A stretch of 32,117 nucleotides of DNA from Flavobacteriales bacterium (GTDB taxonomy: Bacteria > Bacteroidota > Bacteroidia > Flavobacteriales_D > Sanyastnellaceae): the NCBI GenBank assembly GCA_027488055.1, contig JAIYCK010000268.1:1-32117 (forward strand), written 5' to 3'. The stretch's first letter is position 1; each line of letters starts with the position of its first letter. The notes beneath the pieces were generated by a model. It had not been told where the DNA came from. It did not search any database and saw only the letters and a program-made list of their open reading frames with translations. A program made the translations under genes and the position numbers. Shown here in pieces: positions 16,480-24,711 of the stretch.

Positions 16480-17030
16480 TATTTCTTTAGTTCTTGTAAA
16501 TTACCTTTTACTGTAATCTCGATGTTGTTTGAAATCGTATCTGCTTTGTCACCTGGGATTTGAATGCCATACTCGGATGGTTTGACAAAGAATTTGGAAT
16601 CACATGAAATGGCGCCACCTTTCACGATGAAAGTGGCATCTGTCGAAATCTTCTTGGTCACGCCGTGCATCGTCAATTCACCTGATACTTTCGCTTTGTA
16701 TGTCCCATCCGCCTTAAAATTAACAGCACTGATATTTTCAACCTTGCCTTTGAAAGTCGCTTTGTCAAACTTGTCACTTTCCATGTAGGTTTCATTGAAA
16801 TGCTCGCCCATAAATGCATTTTCAAACACGAAACCCTTGATCAATACTGACCATTGAATGTCACCTGTGGCGGCATCGACCACACAAGTGGCTTTGTTAT
16901 TGGTGGCTTGAATTTTCTCCATTTTGGCATCAGAGAAAAATTTGATGCTACCGTCTTTGGTAAAATACTTTTGAGCTTGTGAGAAGTACGATACTGCGCT
17001 CAAGATGGCGATAAAAAGGAATTTTTTCAT
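16479..17030 (-). CDS. YceI-family periplasmic protein
   Basis: The 183 residues start with a signal peptide (MKKFLFIAILSAVSYFSQAQ) and then form one YceI-like lipocalin-type barrel. Visible blocks are GSIKFFSDAKMEKIQATN, FVFENAFMGEHFNETYMESDKF, GELTMHGVTKKI and the C-terminal NNIEITVKGNL. YceI proteins bind isoprenoid chains such as polyprenyl or quinone-like lipids in the periplasm. Beside cytochrome-like lipoproteins, a quinone-related or lipid-carrier role is plausible but inferred. The gene lies 4 nt after the OB-fold gene. Confidence 0.93.
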   Translation of the reverse strand: MKKFLFIAILSAVSYFSQAQKYFTKDGSIKFFSDAKMEKIQATNNKATCVVDAATGDIQWSVLIKGFVFENAFMGEHFNETYMESDKFDKATFKGKVENISAVNFKADGTYKAKVSGELTMHGVTKKISTDATFIVKGGAISCDSKFFVKPSEYGIQIPGDKADTISNNIEITVKGNLQELKK

Positions 17031-17034
17031 TGGT

Positions 17035-17481
17035 TTATTTTTCTTTGGTTTTTTCTACTAATACGCCTTGGTTTAAGAGTACATCACTTTGTTCAAGCAA
17101 CTCCTCGTACATGAAACCATTGCAGATGCCCTTGATTTCAATAGTTGTGCCAACTTGTGCATTGACAGCCATATCACCTTTTTTCAATGTGACAATGACG
17201 TGAGCTGATTCATCTTCTGTGTTCATCACCAACTCTGTATCTCCTGATGCATCTTGTTTTACCTCTTGGAGCAAACCGCTCACTTGGATTACTTTGTCTT
17301 TGTATTTACCGAATGCAACACTGTCATCGGCAGCAAACTCCAAGAACAATGCATGTGCGGTGACCTTTGCAAAAGCAGCTTCATCGGCTGCAGTACGGTG
17401 TGCTTTATTCCACACAAAAAACCAGATATATCCTACAACGAGGAGGGCAACTGCCAATGCAATGAGAATGTACTTTTTCAT
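17035..17481 (-). CDS. Membrane-anchored OB-fold protein (tRNA_anti-like)
   Basis: The 148 residues have an N-terminal membrane anchor (residues 4-23, ILIALAVALLVVGYIWFFVW). A soluble domain follows with the OB-fold pattern of the tRNA_anti-like family: KYKDKVIQVSGLLQEVKQD, TELVMNTEDESAHVIVTLKK, VGTTIEIKGICNGFM. Despite the family name, such exported OB domains are not expected to bind tRNA. In Bacteroidota they recur next to YceI, DUF5777 and cytochrome-like genes. The function is unknown. The flanking genes are 4 and 5 nt away, so it lies inside an operon. Confidence 0.85.
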   Translation of the reverse strand: MKKYILIALAVALLVVGYIWFFVWNKAHRTAADEAAFAKVTAHALFLEFAADDSVAFGKYKDKVIQVSGLLQEVKQDASGDTELVMNTEDESAHVIVTLKKGDMAVNAQVGTTIEIKGICNGFMYEELLEQSDVLLNQGVLVEKTKEK

Positions 17482-17486
17482 TATTA

Positions 17487-17864
17487 TTAATTTTCTGGAA
17501 AGTTATTTTGACTCCACAAGATCCATGCATCAATCGAGCACTGGTTCATCTTGGGTTCATTTTTGGGCATTGGACTGCAACCGCTGGTGTGTTCAATGGT
17601 GCAGAGGAGGCCATTCTCTGTCGCAGCCTTGACTTGCGCATAGGTTTCTAGCGACAAGGAAGCCGACGGTGATGCTCCAGCATGGCAGCTCGAAGTGGCA
17701 CAATTCGCATCGCATATGGCTTTGATTCTGCCATTGTACGAAAAGACCGTGTTGTCGCAAACCACATCGTTCGCGTATAGCTCGGATTCTACATCGTAGT
17801 AGCAAGCGCCTAGACTAGCAAAGCAAATTATTCCACATATCCAATACCAATTCGAACGTTTCAT
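17487..17864 (-). CDS. Small lipoprotein with a CX4CH cytochrome-c-like module
   Basis: The track start (17927) is too early. The Met at 17864 gives MKRSNWYWICGIICF and a lipobox LGAC at Cys21, for a 125-residue lipoprotein. The mature part has the motif CATSSCH (C-x4-C-H) followed by GASPSASLSLETYAQVKAA, and a downstream SPMPKNEPKM that could supply a distal Met ligand. This layout copies the two modules of the upstream 17905 protein. Whether heme is attached is unproven, because classical c-type motifs are CXXCH. Further cysteines flank the motif. It is in a tight operon (40 nt and 5 nt gaps). Confidence 0.75.
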   Translation of the reverse strand: MKRSNWYWICGIICFASLGACYYDVESELYANDVVCDNTVFSYNGRIKAICDANCATSSCHAGASPSASLSLETYAQVKAATENGLLCTIEHTSGCSPMPKNEPKMNQCSIDAWILWSQNNFPEN

Positions 17865-17904
17865 TAATATTTTAATTTTTACGAAAATAGGTAGAAAATG
17901 ACGA

Positions 17905-18627
17905 TTAATTGTTGGGTGCACCTGCATTTACCCACAACTGAAATTGTGCAATGTTGCAAGCTGGCAAACCTAAAGTATTGTCAGGCATGATAAGATAACC
18001 ACCCGTGCCTTGCAACGAATGCATCAACCTGCCGTCAAGGGCTACAGCCTGAATTTGAGCAAAGGTCTCAAGGGCTACGCCGCCATCTGGTGAAGAACCA
18101 CTGTGACAACCTACACAAGCCAACTCAATAGTGGGCTGAAGATTGGCGGCAAAGGAAAACTGTGTTGGATCACAATCCGGCGTGCAACTATTGTTCTGAG
18201 CGCCTTGGTTGACCCACTGGGTGAGTATACCAATTTGTTCTGCCGACAACGGCCCACCCATCTCCGAAGGCGGCATTAAATTGTTGCCTGTCTCTGTGAG
18301 CACCTCAATCATATCGCTATCCCCTGCATCACCCGGTGTGACAATATCACTTCCCATAAGTGCGGCATAGCTATATAGACGAATATCGTCTTCTGCCGTG
18401 ATGGCATCATGACAATCCGTCATTGCACAATTACTGACAAGGATGGGAAGCACCTGCGAATTAAAGTAAACTGAATCGGGATCACATGGATGTGGGTTGA
18501 CTATCAGCGTATCTGGATTACCGCCGTTGCCAGGATCCTCCACAATTACCAATTCAGGTTCATGCTTACAGGCAGCGACAGCGCTAAGTAGCAGTATGAC
18601 CAAAAACGACCACACATACTTTCCCAT
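17905..18627 (-). CDS. Lipoprotein with two cytochrome-c-like modules (CX4CH and CXXCH)
   Basis: The start at 18627 (MGKYVWSF) gives 240 residues; it follows AAGGA by 6 nt and leads directly to the lipobox AVAAC. The track start, seven codons upstream (18648), is possible. Module 1 has FNSQVLPILVSNCAMTDCHD (C-x4-C-H) and a distal LMPPSEMGGPLS. Module 2 has LQPTIELACVGCHSGSSPDGG (classical CXXCH) and GGYLIMPDNTLGL. Both end in the same helix type (ILTQWVNQGAQ, QFQLWVNAGAP). The fold resembles the planctomycete-type cytochrome c domains of secreted Bacteroidota proteins. It is probably an outer-membrane or periplasmic electron-transfer lipoprotein and the first gene of the redox cluster. Confidence 0.83.
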   Translation of the reverse strand: MGKYVWSFLVILLLSAVAACKHEPELVIVEDPGNGGNPDTLIVNPHPCDPDSVYFNSQVLPILVSNCAMTDCHDAITAEDDIRLYSYAALMGSDIVTPGDAGDSDMIEVLTETGNNLMPPSEMGGPLSAEQIGILTQWVNQGAQNNSCTPDCDPTQFSFAANLQPTIELACVGCHSGSSPDGGVALETFAQIQAVALDGRLMHSLQGTGGYLIMPDNTLGLPACNIAQFQLWVNAGAPNN

Positions 18628-18705
18628 TTTGTTTCCTTTTTCTTGCATTGACTAACTAAAAATACATCTTAATAACTGGCATATTGGTATTCAAGACCCT
18701 CATGA

Positions 18706-18713
18706 CAAACTTA
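18706..18713 (-). promoter_or_regulatory. Candidate -7 box of the redox cluster
   Basis: On the minus strand this reads TAAGTTTG, an exact TAnnTTTG match, 78 bp upstream of the cytochrome-like gene. No TTG is found at standard -33 spacing. A direct repeat of CATGATC (18735-18741 and 18747-18753, 12-bp period) lies just upstream and might be an operator. Confidence 0.3.
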
Positions 18714-18762
18714 TGATGATCTCAATGAACCGAACATGATCCAAGTCATGATCTCAACGCAT

Positions 18763-19038
18763 TTAATCCCACGAAATTGTGACCTCTTCCGATGTGGGAT
18801 GCGCCTGACAACATAATGTCTTGCCTCCTTGTACTTCTTTATCCGTGAGGGCAAAATTCTTGTCCATGACGACATCACCACTCACCACTTTGGCCATGCA
18901 CGTGGTGCACACACCGCCCTTGCAGCTATATGGCGCATCAACACCTGCATCTAGCGCGGCATCTAATATGGTGCTGCCTTCTCGGCCCAGCTCGAAGGTA
19001 GTCTGAATGCCATCGATGATTACAGTAACTTTTGCCAT
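18763..19038 (-). CDS. Plant-type 2Fe-2S ferredoxin
   Basis: The 91 residues form a complete chloroplast-type ferredoxin. The cluster ligands are in YSCKGGVCTTCMAKV (C-x4-C-x2-C) and in TLCCQAHPTSEE, which gives the fourth Cys. The segment VVMDKNFALTDKEVQGGKTL resembles the C-terminal ferredoxin domain of PaaE-type oxidoreductases. It would carry single electrons in the cytoplasm, but no reductase partner lies next to it. Its ATG begins 1 nt after the stop of the TlpA-like gene, so the two are co-transcribed. Confidence 0.95.
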   Translation of the reverse strand: MAKVTVIIDGIQTTFELGREGSTILDAALDAGVDAPYSCKGGVCTTCMAKVVSGDVVMDKNFALTDKEVQGGKTLCCQAHPTSEEVTISWD

Positions 19039-19039
19039 G

Positions 19040-19537
19040 TTATTTGGATTCTAATAATTGATTAATTTCCTGCAAAAATACAGCATCTTCCCAATTGCAA
19101 GCATCTACCTTTTGGAATACTATTTCATTGCGCGGATTAATGACATAAGTGGTTGGTATGGTTCGCACACCTATCTCGTTCAAACTAGCTATCTTCAGTA
19201 TTTTGATATCGGAAGGCAATAACATGCGCATCTGATTGATCTCCTCCCATGTATCATCGGTTAAGAAAACAAAGTTCAATCCACGCGCTTGCAATGCCTC
19301 GTACTGCTTGGTAATTTGTCTGATCTCTCGGATACAGGGCCCACACCAATGTGCATAAAAATGGACAATTTCAGCACCTTTTCGTTCCGCACCCAAATTG
19401 GAGAATTGACCGGGAGCCACCTCGACCTGGATGGCGTCTTGCTCCAAATCCGATGGTATTTTGTACATCCAATAATATATTCCATAGATCGTACAAAAGG
19501 CTGCCAGAATCAGCAGCAGGTTTTTATTATTTTTCAT
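19040..19537 (-). CDS. TlpA/ResA-like membrane-anchored thioredoxin
   Basis: I place the start at 19537 (MKNNKNLLLILAAFC). The longer track start overlaps the preceding gene by 31 nt and adds a hydrophilic stretch before the signal anchor. The 165 residues have an N-terminal membrane segment (about 7-24). A thioredoxin fold follows, with the active site HWCGPC (Cys65 and Cys68) and the cis-Pro loop RTIPTTYVINP. The protein should act on thiols in the periplasm, for example in cytochrome maturation or disulfide reduction. The cytochrome-like cluster starts about 400 bp downstream, which makes a link to heme-protein maturation attractive but unproven. Confidence 0.9.
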   Translation of the reverse strand: MKNNKNLLLILAAFCTIYGIYYWMYKIPSDLEQDAIQVEVAPGQFSNLGAERKGAEIVHFYAHWCGPCIREIRQITKQYEALQARGLNFVFLTDDTWEEINQMRMLLPSDIKILKIASLNEIGVRTIPTTYVINPRNEIVFQKVDACNWEDAVFLQEINQLLESK

Positions 19538-19572
19538 TTCTATTTCGTTGTTTTGAGGGGTGCCCAACCAAA

Positions 19573-20226
19573 TCAATCCGTTGGTGCAGACTCGTCCATC
19601 CATTCGTGGTCAGGCAATGGATCAAAGTAGGAGGGATCGGGTGCCTCATCGCTCACTTGCGTTATCTCATAACGAACGGTCAGGTGGTCTTGATAAAATA
19701 CAAAATACATTGGCATGCCCGGTAAATTGATGTAGCGCTCTTTCAACGCACATGGAACATTCACAGCATACCAAACAGATAAGGTATTGTTTGGCATTTC
19801 ATTCTCTCGCCAAATGGCCTTTTTGCAGGGGTGTTGGGCAATGATCGTATCGCCTTCGGCCAATTCAAATCGACCTCTTTCAAATGCAAATTGGGCTGAA
19901 CTTTCTACAGCAGATGCGCCTTTCTTTGGCTTTGATCGCATCGCTATTTTTTTACCCATCGCCTCAAAGTAACTCACCTCCTCGTTTTTCAAACTGTCCG
20001 TTTGGACTATGACATACCCCATTGAAGGAACGATGAAATTGCATCTTGAAAAATATGGTTTATTGAAGATGGTAAATTGCATGTTCAATGCCTGCTCTTG
20101 ACCGCCAAGATCGATGTCGGTGCCAATGACTTTGAGTCCGCCAGCATACGATCCTGTGCGATGTTGGGACCAACTAGCTATTGCGAGTCCACAGATCAAT
20201 ACAACGGAGCAGAGCACAGATTTCAT
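19573..20226 (-). CDS. Secreted protein of unknown function (GLPGLI/DUF4412-like pattern)
   Basis: Met19 of the track ORF (20226) starts a clean signal peptide, MKSVLCSVVLICGLAIASWSQ, so I use it; the protein is 217 residues long. I do not recognise it with certainty. The stretch GDTIIAQHPCKKAIWRE, then VWYAVNVPC, then RYINLPGMPMYFVFY and YEITQV follows the pattern of exported GLPGLI/DUF4412 proteins. These share a central 'CKKA' strand, a 'VWYT' strand and a 'LPGLP' turn. The C-terminus is very acidic. It lies between the fused E1 gene (50-nt gap) and the TlpA-like gene (35-nt gap). Confidence 0.75.
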   Translation of the reverse strand: MKSVLCSVVLICGLAIASWSQHRTGSYAGGLKVIGTDIDLGGQEQALNMQFTIFNKPYFSRCNFIVPSMGYVIVQTDSLKNEEVSYFEAMGKKIAMRSKPKKGASAVESSAQFAFERGRFELAEGDTIIAQHPCKKAIWRENEMPNNTLSVWYAVNVPCALKERYINLPGMPMYFVFYQDHLTVRYEITQVSDEAPDPSYFDPLPDHEWMDESAPTD

Positions 20227-20276
20227 ATCACAAAGATACACTTTGATGACATTGAAAGTGATTCGTTTTGGCTGAT

Positions 20277-22343
20277 TCAATAGGCCAATAAATCAGCGAT
20301 CTCGACACTCACTTTATCCGCATTGGGCAGAAGAGCCGCTTCCAATTGACTATTCAAGGGAATGGCCGGAGTAGCTACCGAACCCATTGTGCGAACTGGT
20401 GCATCCAAATACTCAAAACAACGTTCTGAGATGAATCCTGCGATATTGCGGGCGAAACTATTCTCCGGTGCCTCTTCCGTAAGCACCAAGCAACGACCAC
20501 ACTTTCGAACAGCAGCGAGAATAGCATCCTCATCTACAGGTGATAGTGTGCGCAAATCCAAAAGTTCGATTTGGCCAGGAAATTGGGCTGCCGCTGATTT
20601 GGCCCAGTAGACCCCCATTCCATAGGTAATGATGGCCAAAGCCTTATCTTCGGTAGCTTGCAAAACCGTGCGCGCCTTCCCAAAAGGAATCACATAGTCT
20701 TCCGATGGCTCAATGGTGCGGGCATCTTCAGTCCCTTTCACTTTACTCCAATACAAGCCTTTGTGTTCCAACATGACAACTGGATTGGGGTCGTAATAGG
20801 CCGACTTGAGCAATCCCTTGAGATCAGCACCAGTGCTTGGATAGGCCACCTTGATGCCCTTGATATTACACAATACGCTTTCAACGCTGCTACTATGATA
20901 AGGGCCACCGCTGCCGTACGCTCCGATGGGCACACGTATCACGCACGACACAGGCCACTTGCCATTGCTCAAATAATAACTTCTGCTTACTTCTGTAAAC
21001 AACTGGTTGAGTCCAGGCCAGATATAATCAGCAAACTGCACTTCCACTATGGGTTTCAACCCTACAGCGCTCATGCCCACTGTGCTTCCAATAATAAAAG
21101 CTTCTTGGATGGGTGTATTGAACACGCGTTGATCGCCAAATTTTTCGGCCAAGGTTGCTGCTTCACGAAACACCCCTCCCAACCGCTTGCCGACATCTTG
21201 ACCGTATAAAAGCGACTCCGGATGGTTCCCCAAAATTTCTTGCATAGCAAACAAAGCACAATCGACCATGACCGTGGCTTCTTTACCCGCTGGACTGCGG
21301 TCGCCTTTCTCCTCCATCACAGGTGAGGGCGCCATCATGAAATTCAATAGATCAGCTGATGTGGGATCAGGTGCTTGCAAGGCTTGTTCATAAGCCTCTT
21401 CTACCTCTGAGCGGGTGCGATTGGAAATAGCTTGCAGGTCTTGATCACCAAAGCCAAATCCTTTGAGATCCTTGATAAATCGAGGAAGTGGATCACGGCG
21501 TTGCGCTGCTTCTAAATCATCGCGGTACCATTCTTTGCGCACTCCGCTGGTATGATGGCCGAGCAAAGGCACTTTGCAATGGATCAACCAAGGACGACGT
21601 TTGGTGCGCATATCGTCGATGACTTCGCGTATAACGTTGTAACAATTGACGAAATCCGTTCCATCGAGCGACTTTAGCTTCAGGCCGGGGAACGCACGCG
21701 AGTAAGTTGCCGCATCACCAAACCGAATTTCAGAAGAATGTGCACTAATGTCCCATTCATTGTCTTGTACAAAAAACAGGATCGGCAATTGCTTCAAGGT
21801 AGCCATGTGCAGGGCTTCTGCGACCTCGCCTTCCGTCATAGCGGCATCTCCGATACTGCACACTGCAATGCCACCCAATTCATGATCTTCCATCAATCCT
21901 TGTTGCTCTTTGTATTGCAGTCCCATCGCTACGCCTGTGGTAGGTATCGCTTGCATACCGGTGGCAGAACTCTGATGGGGTATTTTGGGCATGTCATCCC
22001 TGCGCAATGAAGGATGGCAGTAATAGGTGCGGCCTCCTGAAAATGGATCGTCGCGTTTGGCCATCAATTGGAGCATGAGTTCGTATGGCTTCATGCCAAT
22101 ACCCAATAAAATACTATCGTCTCTGTAGTAGGCACTCAAATAGTCTCTTGGCTCGAGCTGCATGCCCAACGCCAATTGGCAGGCCTCATGGCCGCGGGAA
22201 GTCGCATGTACATATTTCGCTGTGACCTTAGCGTTTTCTTCATACAAATCAGAAAGATGGCGCGCAGTGGTCATCAGTTCATACGCTTTCAGCAAGCGAT
22301 CACTTGTTAGCTGGTGGTCGCCTTTGGTCAATTGATTCTCCAT
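20277..22343 (-). CDS. 2-oxoacid dehydrogenase E1, fused alpha and beta subunits (2-oxoisovalerate type)
   Basis: The 688 residues join both E1 subunits in one chain. The alpha part (about 1-330) has RGHEACQLALGMQLEPRDYLSAYYRDD and the thiamine-diphosphate motif region CSIGDAAMTEGEVAEALHMA with DNEWDIS. The beta part (about 355-688) has VMVDCALFAMQEILGN, the GQDVGKRLGGVF motif, PIQEAFIIGSTVGMSAVGLKPIVEVQFADY, GAYGSGGPYHSSSVE and the C-terminal LVLTEEAPENSFARNIAGF. It decarboxylates branched-chain or similar 2-oxoacids and passes the acyl group to an E2 lipoyl protein. E2 and E3 are not in this window. Fused E1 proteins of this length are common in Bacteroidota. Confidence 0.95.
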   Translation of the reverse strand: MENQLTKGDHQLTSDRLLKAYELMTTARHLSDLYEENAKVTAKYVHATSRGHEACQLALGMQLEPRDYLSAYYRDDSILLGIGMKPYELMLQLMAKRDDPFSGGRTYYCHPSLRRDDMPKIPHQSSATGMQAIPTTGVAMGLQYKEQQGLMEDHELGGIAVCSIGDAAMTEGEVAEALHMATLKQLPILFFVQDNEWDISAHSSEIRFGDAATYSRAFPGLKLKSLDGTDFVNCYNVIREVIDDMRTKRRPWLIHCKVPLLGHHTSGVRKEWYRDDLEAAQRRDPLPRFIKDLKGFGFGDQDLQAISNRTRSEVEEAYEQALQAPDPTSADLLNFMMAPSPVMEEKGDRSPAGKEATVMVDCALFAMQEILGNHPESLLYGQDVGKRLGGVFREAATLAEKFGDQRVFNTPIQEAFIIGSTVGMSAVGLKPIVEVQFADYIWPGLNQLFTEVSRSYYLSNGKWPVSCVIRVPIGAYGSGGPYHSSSVESVLCNIKGIKVAYPSTGADLKGLLKSAYYDPNPVVMLEHKGLYWSKVKGTEDARTIEPSEDYVIPFGKARTVLQATEDKALAIITYGMGVYWAKSAAAQFPGQIELLDLRTLSPVDEDAILAAVRKCGRCLVLTEEAPENSFARNIAGFISERCFEYLDAPVRTMGSVATPAIPLNSQLEAALLPNADKVSVEIADLLAY

Positions 22344-22606
22344 GGAAATAGGTCTTGGTCTCTGTTGTTAAACGGCGTGCAAGTTAATTCAAATCCACCA
22401 CGATTTATGCGCTCCGCAATCAATCCACTGGTTGTTTTTGCAAGCCCCGTCCGATCTTCAAACCCTTTACCTATGAGGCTTTTACGGATCCACAGGTTAC
22501 ACTAGAGCACCCCAATGTTGAAAACAACTTGCAGGTAAATGCATTGGATCTTTTTCATTTCACATCTGATAACTTTCATTGGAAATACGCTATTTTAGCG
22601 GCTTCT
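22344..22606. other. Divergent intergenic region between the E1 gene and dapF
   Basis: These 263 bp should hold both promoters. TAACTTTC at 22570-22577 on the plus strand is one mismatch from TAnnTTTG, 29 bp before dapF, with a TTG 23 bp further upstream. The dapF frame stays open upstream to about 22387 but offers only a TTG at 22529. I see no hairpin or RNA gene. Confidence 0.5.
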
Positions 22607-23377
22607 ATGCTCATTCGCTTTAGTAAATACCAAGGTACAGGCAACGATTTTATCATGATCGACAATCGTGCGGGAGATATCCATTTGACTGCACCTCAGA
22701 TTGTCCAGATGTGTGATCGCAAATTCGGTATAGGAGCCGATGGGATCATTTTGATCGAGGAAACTGGTTTTTCAGACTTTTACATGAATTTTTATAATCC
22801 CGATGGCTCCCAAAGTTTTTGTGGAAATGGCAGCAGATGCGCAGTGCGTTTTGCACAACAATTGGGAATTTGCCGGGACAGTGGCGAATTCAAAGCCATT
22901 GACACGAAACACGACTTTGAATCCAATGAACAAGAAGTCACTATCCAGATGAAAAACGTGTTGGGTTTAGAACACCAAAACAACCATTTTGTCATTCATA
23001 CCGGTTCACCGCATTACATCGAATATCGCACACACATCGATCAAATGGACTTGATTGCCGAAGCCCGCACTATCCGTTATGCTGCTCGCTTCGAGGAAGA
23101 AGGCATCAATGTCAATTTTGTAGAAATAAAAAACAACGAAGTGCACATGCGAACCTATGAGCGCGGTGTTGAAAATGAAACTTTGAGCTGTGGCACCGGA
23201 GTTACCGCAGTCGCCCTGAGTTATGGTTTCCTGCATGCTGGCACCTCTGAAGTAGCAGTACACACCAAAGGAGGCGCGCTCCGGGTGAGTTTTGAGACCG
23301 TTGGTCAGGGCGAATTTGAAGAAGTTAAACTAACTGGACCTGCACAATGGGTCTTTGATGGCACTTACCAACTATGA
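22607..23377 (+). CDS. dapF: Diaminopimelate epimerase
   Basis: The start at 22607 (MLIRFSKYQGTGNDF) is the family's conserved N-terminus; the track start at 22529 is a TTG 26 codons too early. The 256 residues contain both catalytic cysteines: Cys72 in FCGNGSRCAV and Cys195 in LSCGTGVTAVALS. ADGIILIE, YNPDGSQS and the IEYRTHID segment are also as in the family. The enzyme converts LL- to meso-diaminopimelate for peptidoglycan and lysine. Its stop overlaps the next start by 4 nt (ATGA), linking it to an envelope operon. Confidence 0.96.
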   Translation: MLIRFSKYQGTGNDFIMIDNRAGDIHLTAPQIVQMCDRKFGIGADGIILIEETGFSDFYMNFYNPDGSQSFCGNGSRCAVRFAQQLGICRDSGEFKAIDTKHDFESNEQEVTIQMKNVLGLEHQNNHFVIHTGSPHYIEYRTHIDQMDLIAEARTIRYAARFEEEGINVNFVEIKNNEVHMRTYERGVENETLSCGTGVTAVALSYGFLHAGTSEVAVHTKGGALRVSFETVGQGEFEEVKLTGPAQWVFDGTYQL

Positions 23378-24711
23378 TGCAATCCAAAACCATTCTTCGC
23401 TTGTTGCACTCGCTTTGCCTGGTCGCAGTGATGGCTGTCAGCAATCCTCTTTTTAGTCAAGTTGAGCTCAGTCCAAACGCACAATTCTCTATACTCACTT
23501 GCAGTCCTGGAAATGATTTGTATAGTCTGTTTGGCCATACCGCCATTCGGGTGCAAGACATGCGCAATGGCAAAATCATGGACCTCGTGTTCAACTATGG
23601 CACTTTCGATTTCACTGACGATTTCTATATGAAATTCGCCATGGGCAAGCTGGATTACAAACTCAGTATTAGTCATTTTGGCGACTTTCAAAAAAGCTAC
23701 ATCGACGAATTGCGAGGTATTGAAGAACAACCTTTGCTCCTGAACCATGCGCAGCGCAGCCATTTATGGGAATTACTACAGGCCAACTACAAGCCCGAAA
23801 ATCAGGCCTATCGATACGACTTTTTTTATGACAATTGCGCTACACGGGTGCGCGATATCATCTTGCTCGCCTGCCAATTGAGTCATGATCATCCATTGGC
23901 GGACTCTATCTCCACACATCCTGAGATTGACTACAGCCAAGAACTAAATCGGGTGTTCCCAATGGGCGATGATCCCTCCACGCGTGCCTCCTTGTCGAAT
24001 GATCATTCGGCTCTATTTACGTATAACTATCCGCAAGCCTTTAGCTTCAGGGAGGCCATCGATCAATACCTCATGTACCAACCCTGGAGTGACTTTGGAA
24101 TCGATGTTGCATTGGGGATGCCATGTGACCGTAAAGTACTACCCACACAAGCTATGTTTCTTCCCGATTCATTGAAGCTCGAATTCATGCATGCTCGCGC
24201 AGAAAACAAACCACTTGTGGGGCGAACTGAAGATCTCCTTTTCAACGAAAATGAGTGGGTAGCACCCCGCTTTTTCACACCCTTTTGGATCTTTTCATTG
24301 ATTTTGATCGCATTGATCGCTGCAGCATGTGCACGACGTGCACATTGGACCCACTATTCTGTTTTTGATCGACTCATTTTGATTACATGTGGGTTGGTTG
24401 GTGTTTTGGTGACCTTCCTATGGTTCGTAACCGACCACCACGGCACAGTGAACAATCTCAATATCCTGTGGGCGCATCCGCTCTGGCTTCTGCTGGCCAT
24501 GGTGCGAGCCAAAAGCAAAATTGCTTATCGCTTGGCGTTGGTATGTGGAAGTTTCGTGGTGCTTACCATCCTTGCTTTTGCTTGGTTGCCACAAGCGCTG
24601 CATATCGCCACTTTGCCGCTCATGTTGGGTTGTTTACTCATTTGTGCAAAAATCATTTTCGCACACCGCAAAGCAGGGTACCATTCGCAGCAACTTGTAT
24701 CATCCCTATGA
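23374..24711 (+). CDS. lnb: Lnb/DUF4105 family protein, probable lipoprotein N-acyltransferase
   Basis: The 445 residues start with a signal peptide (about 8-29). A periplasmic DUF4105 domain (PF13387) follows, with LYSLFGHTAIRVQD (His55) and YDFFYDNCATRVRDI (Cys155), the presumed catalytic His and Cys. The C-terminal third has five membrane helices, with the conserved TDHHGTVNNLNILWAHPLWL segment between the second and third. Lnb of Bacteroides is a lipoprotein N-acyltransferase with this layout, functionally replacing Lnt. That assignment comes from family knowledge, not from this sequence. The gene overlaps dapF and the next lipoprotein gene by 4 nt each. ATGATG gives two possible starts. 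Confidence 0.85.
   Translation: MMQSKTILRLLHSLCLVAVMAVSNPLFSQVELSPNAQFSILTCSPGNDLYSLFGHTAIRVQDMRNGKIMDLVFNYGTFDFTDDFYMKFAMGKLDYKLSISHFGDFQKSYIDELRGIEEQPLLLNHAQRSHLWELLQANYKPENQAYRYDFFYDNCATRVRDIILLACQLSHDHPLADSISTHPEIDYSQELNRVFPMGDDPSTRASLSNDHSALFTYNYPQAFSFREAIDQYLMYQPWSDFGIDVALGMPCDRKVLPTQAMFLPDSLKLEFMHARAENKPLVGRTEDLLFNENEWVAPRFFTPFWIFSLILIALIAAACARRAHWTHYSVFDRLILITCGLVGVLVTFLWFVTDHHGTVNNLNILWAHPLWLLLAMVRAKSKIAYRLALVCGSFVVLTILAFAWLPQALHIATLPLMLGCLLICAKIIFAHRKAGYHSQQLVSSL

Noticed and set aside
22377-22410. tRNA-like TTCAAATCC-ACCA-like sequence
   Set aside because: The flanking bases do not form a T-stem or acceptor stem and no anticodon arm can be drawn.
22387-22606. Open frame upstream of dapF, in frame with it, that could be an N-terminal extension
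   Set aside because: It has no ATG, only a TTG at 22529, and the family's conserved N-terminus begins exactly at the Met at 22607.
24387-24707. 107-residue N-terminal extension of the lipoprotein in the ORF track
   Set aside because: It is an out-of-frame read of the Lnb gene; the start at 24708 gives a perfect lipobox and an ATGA overlap.
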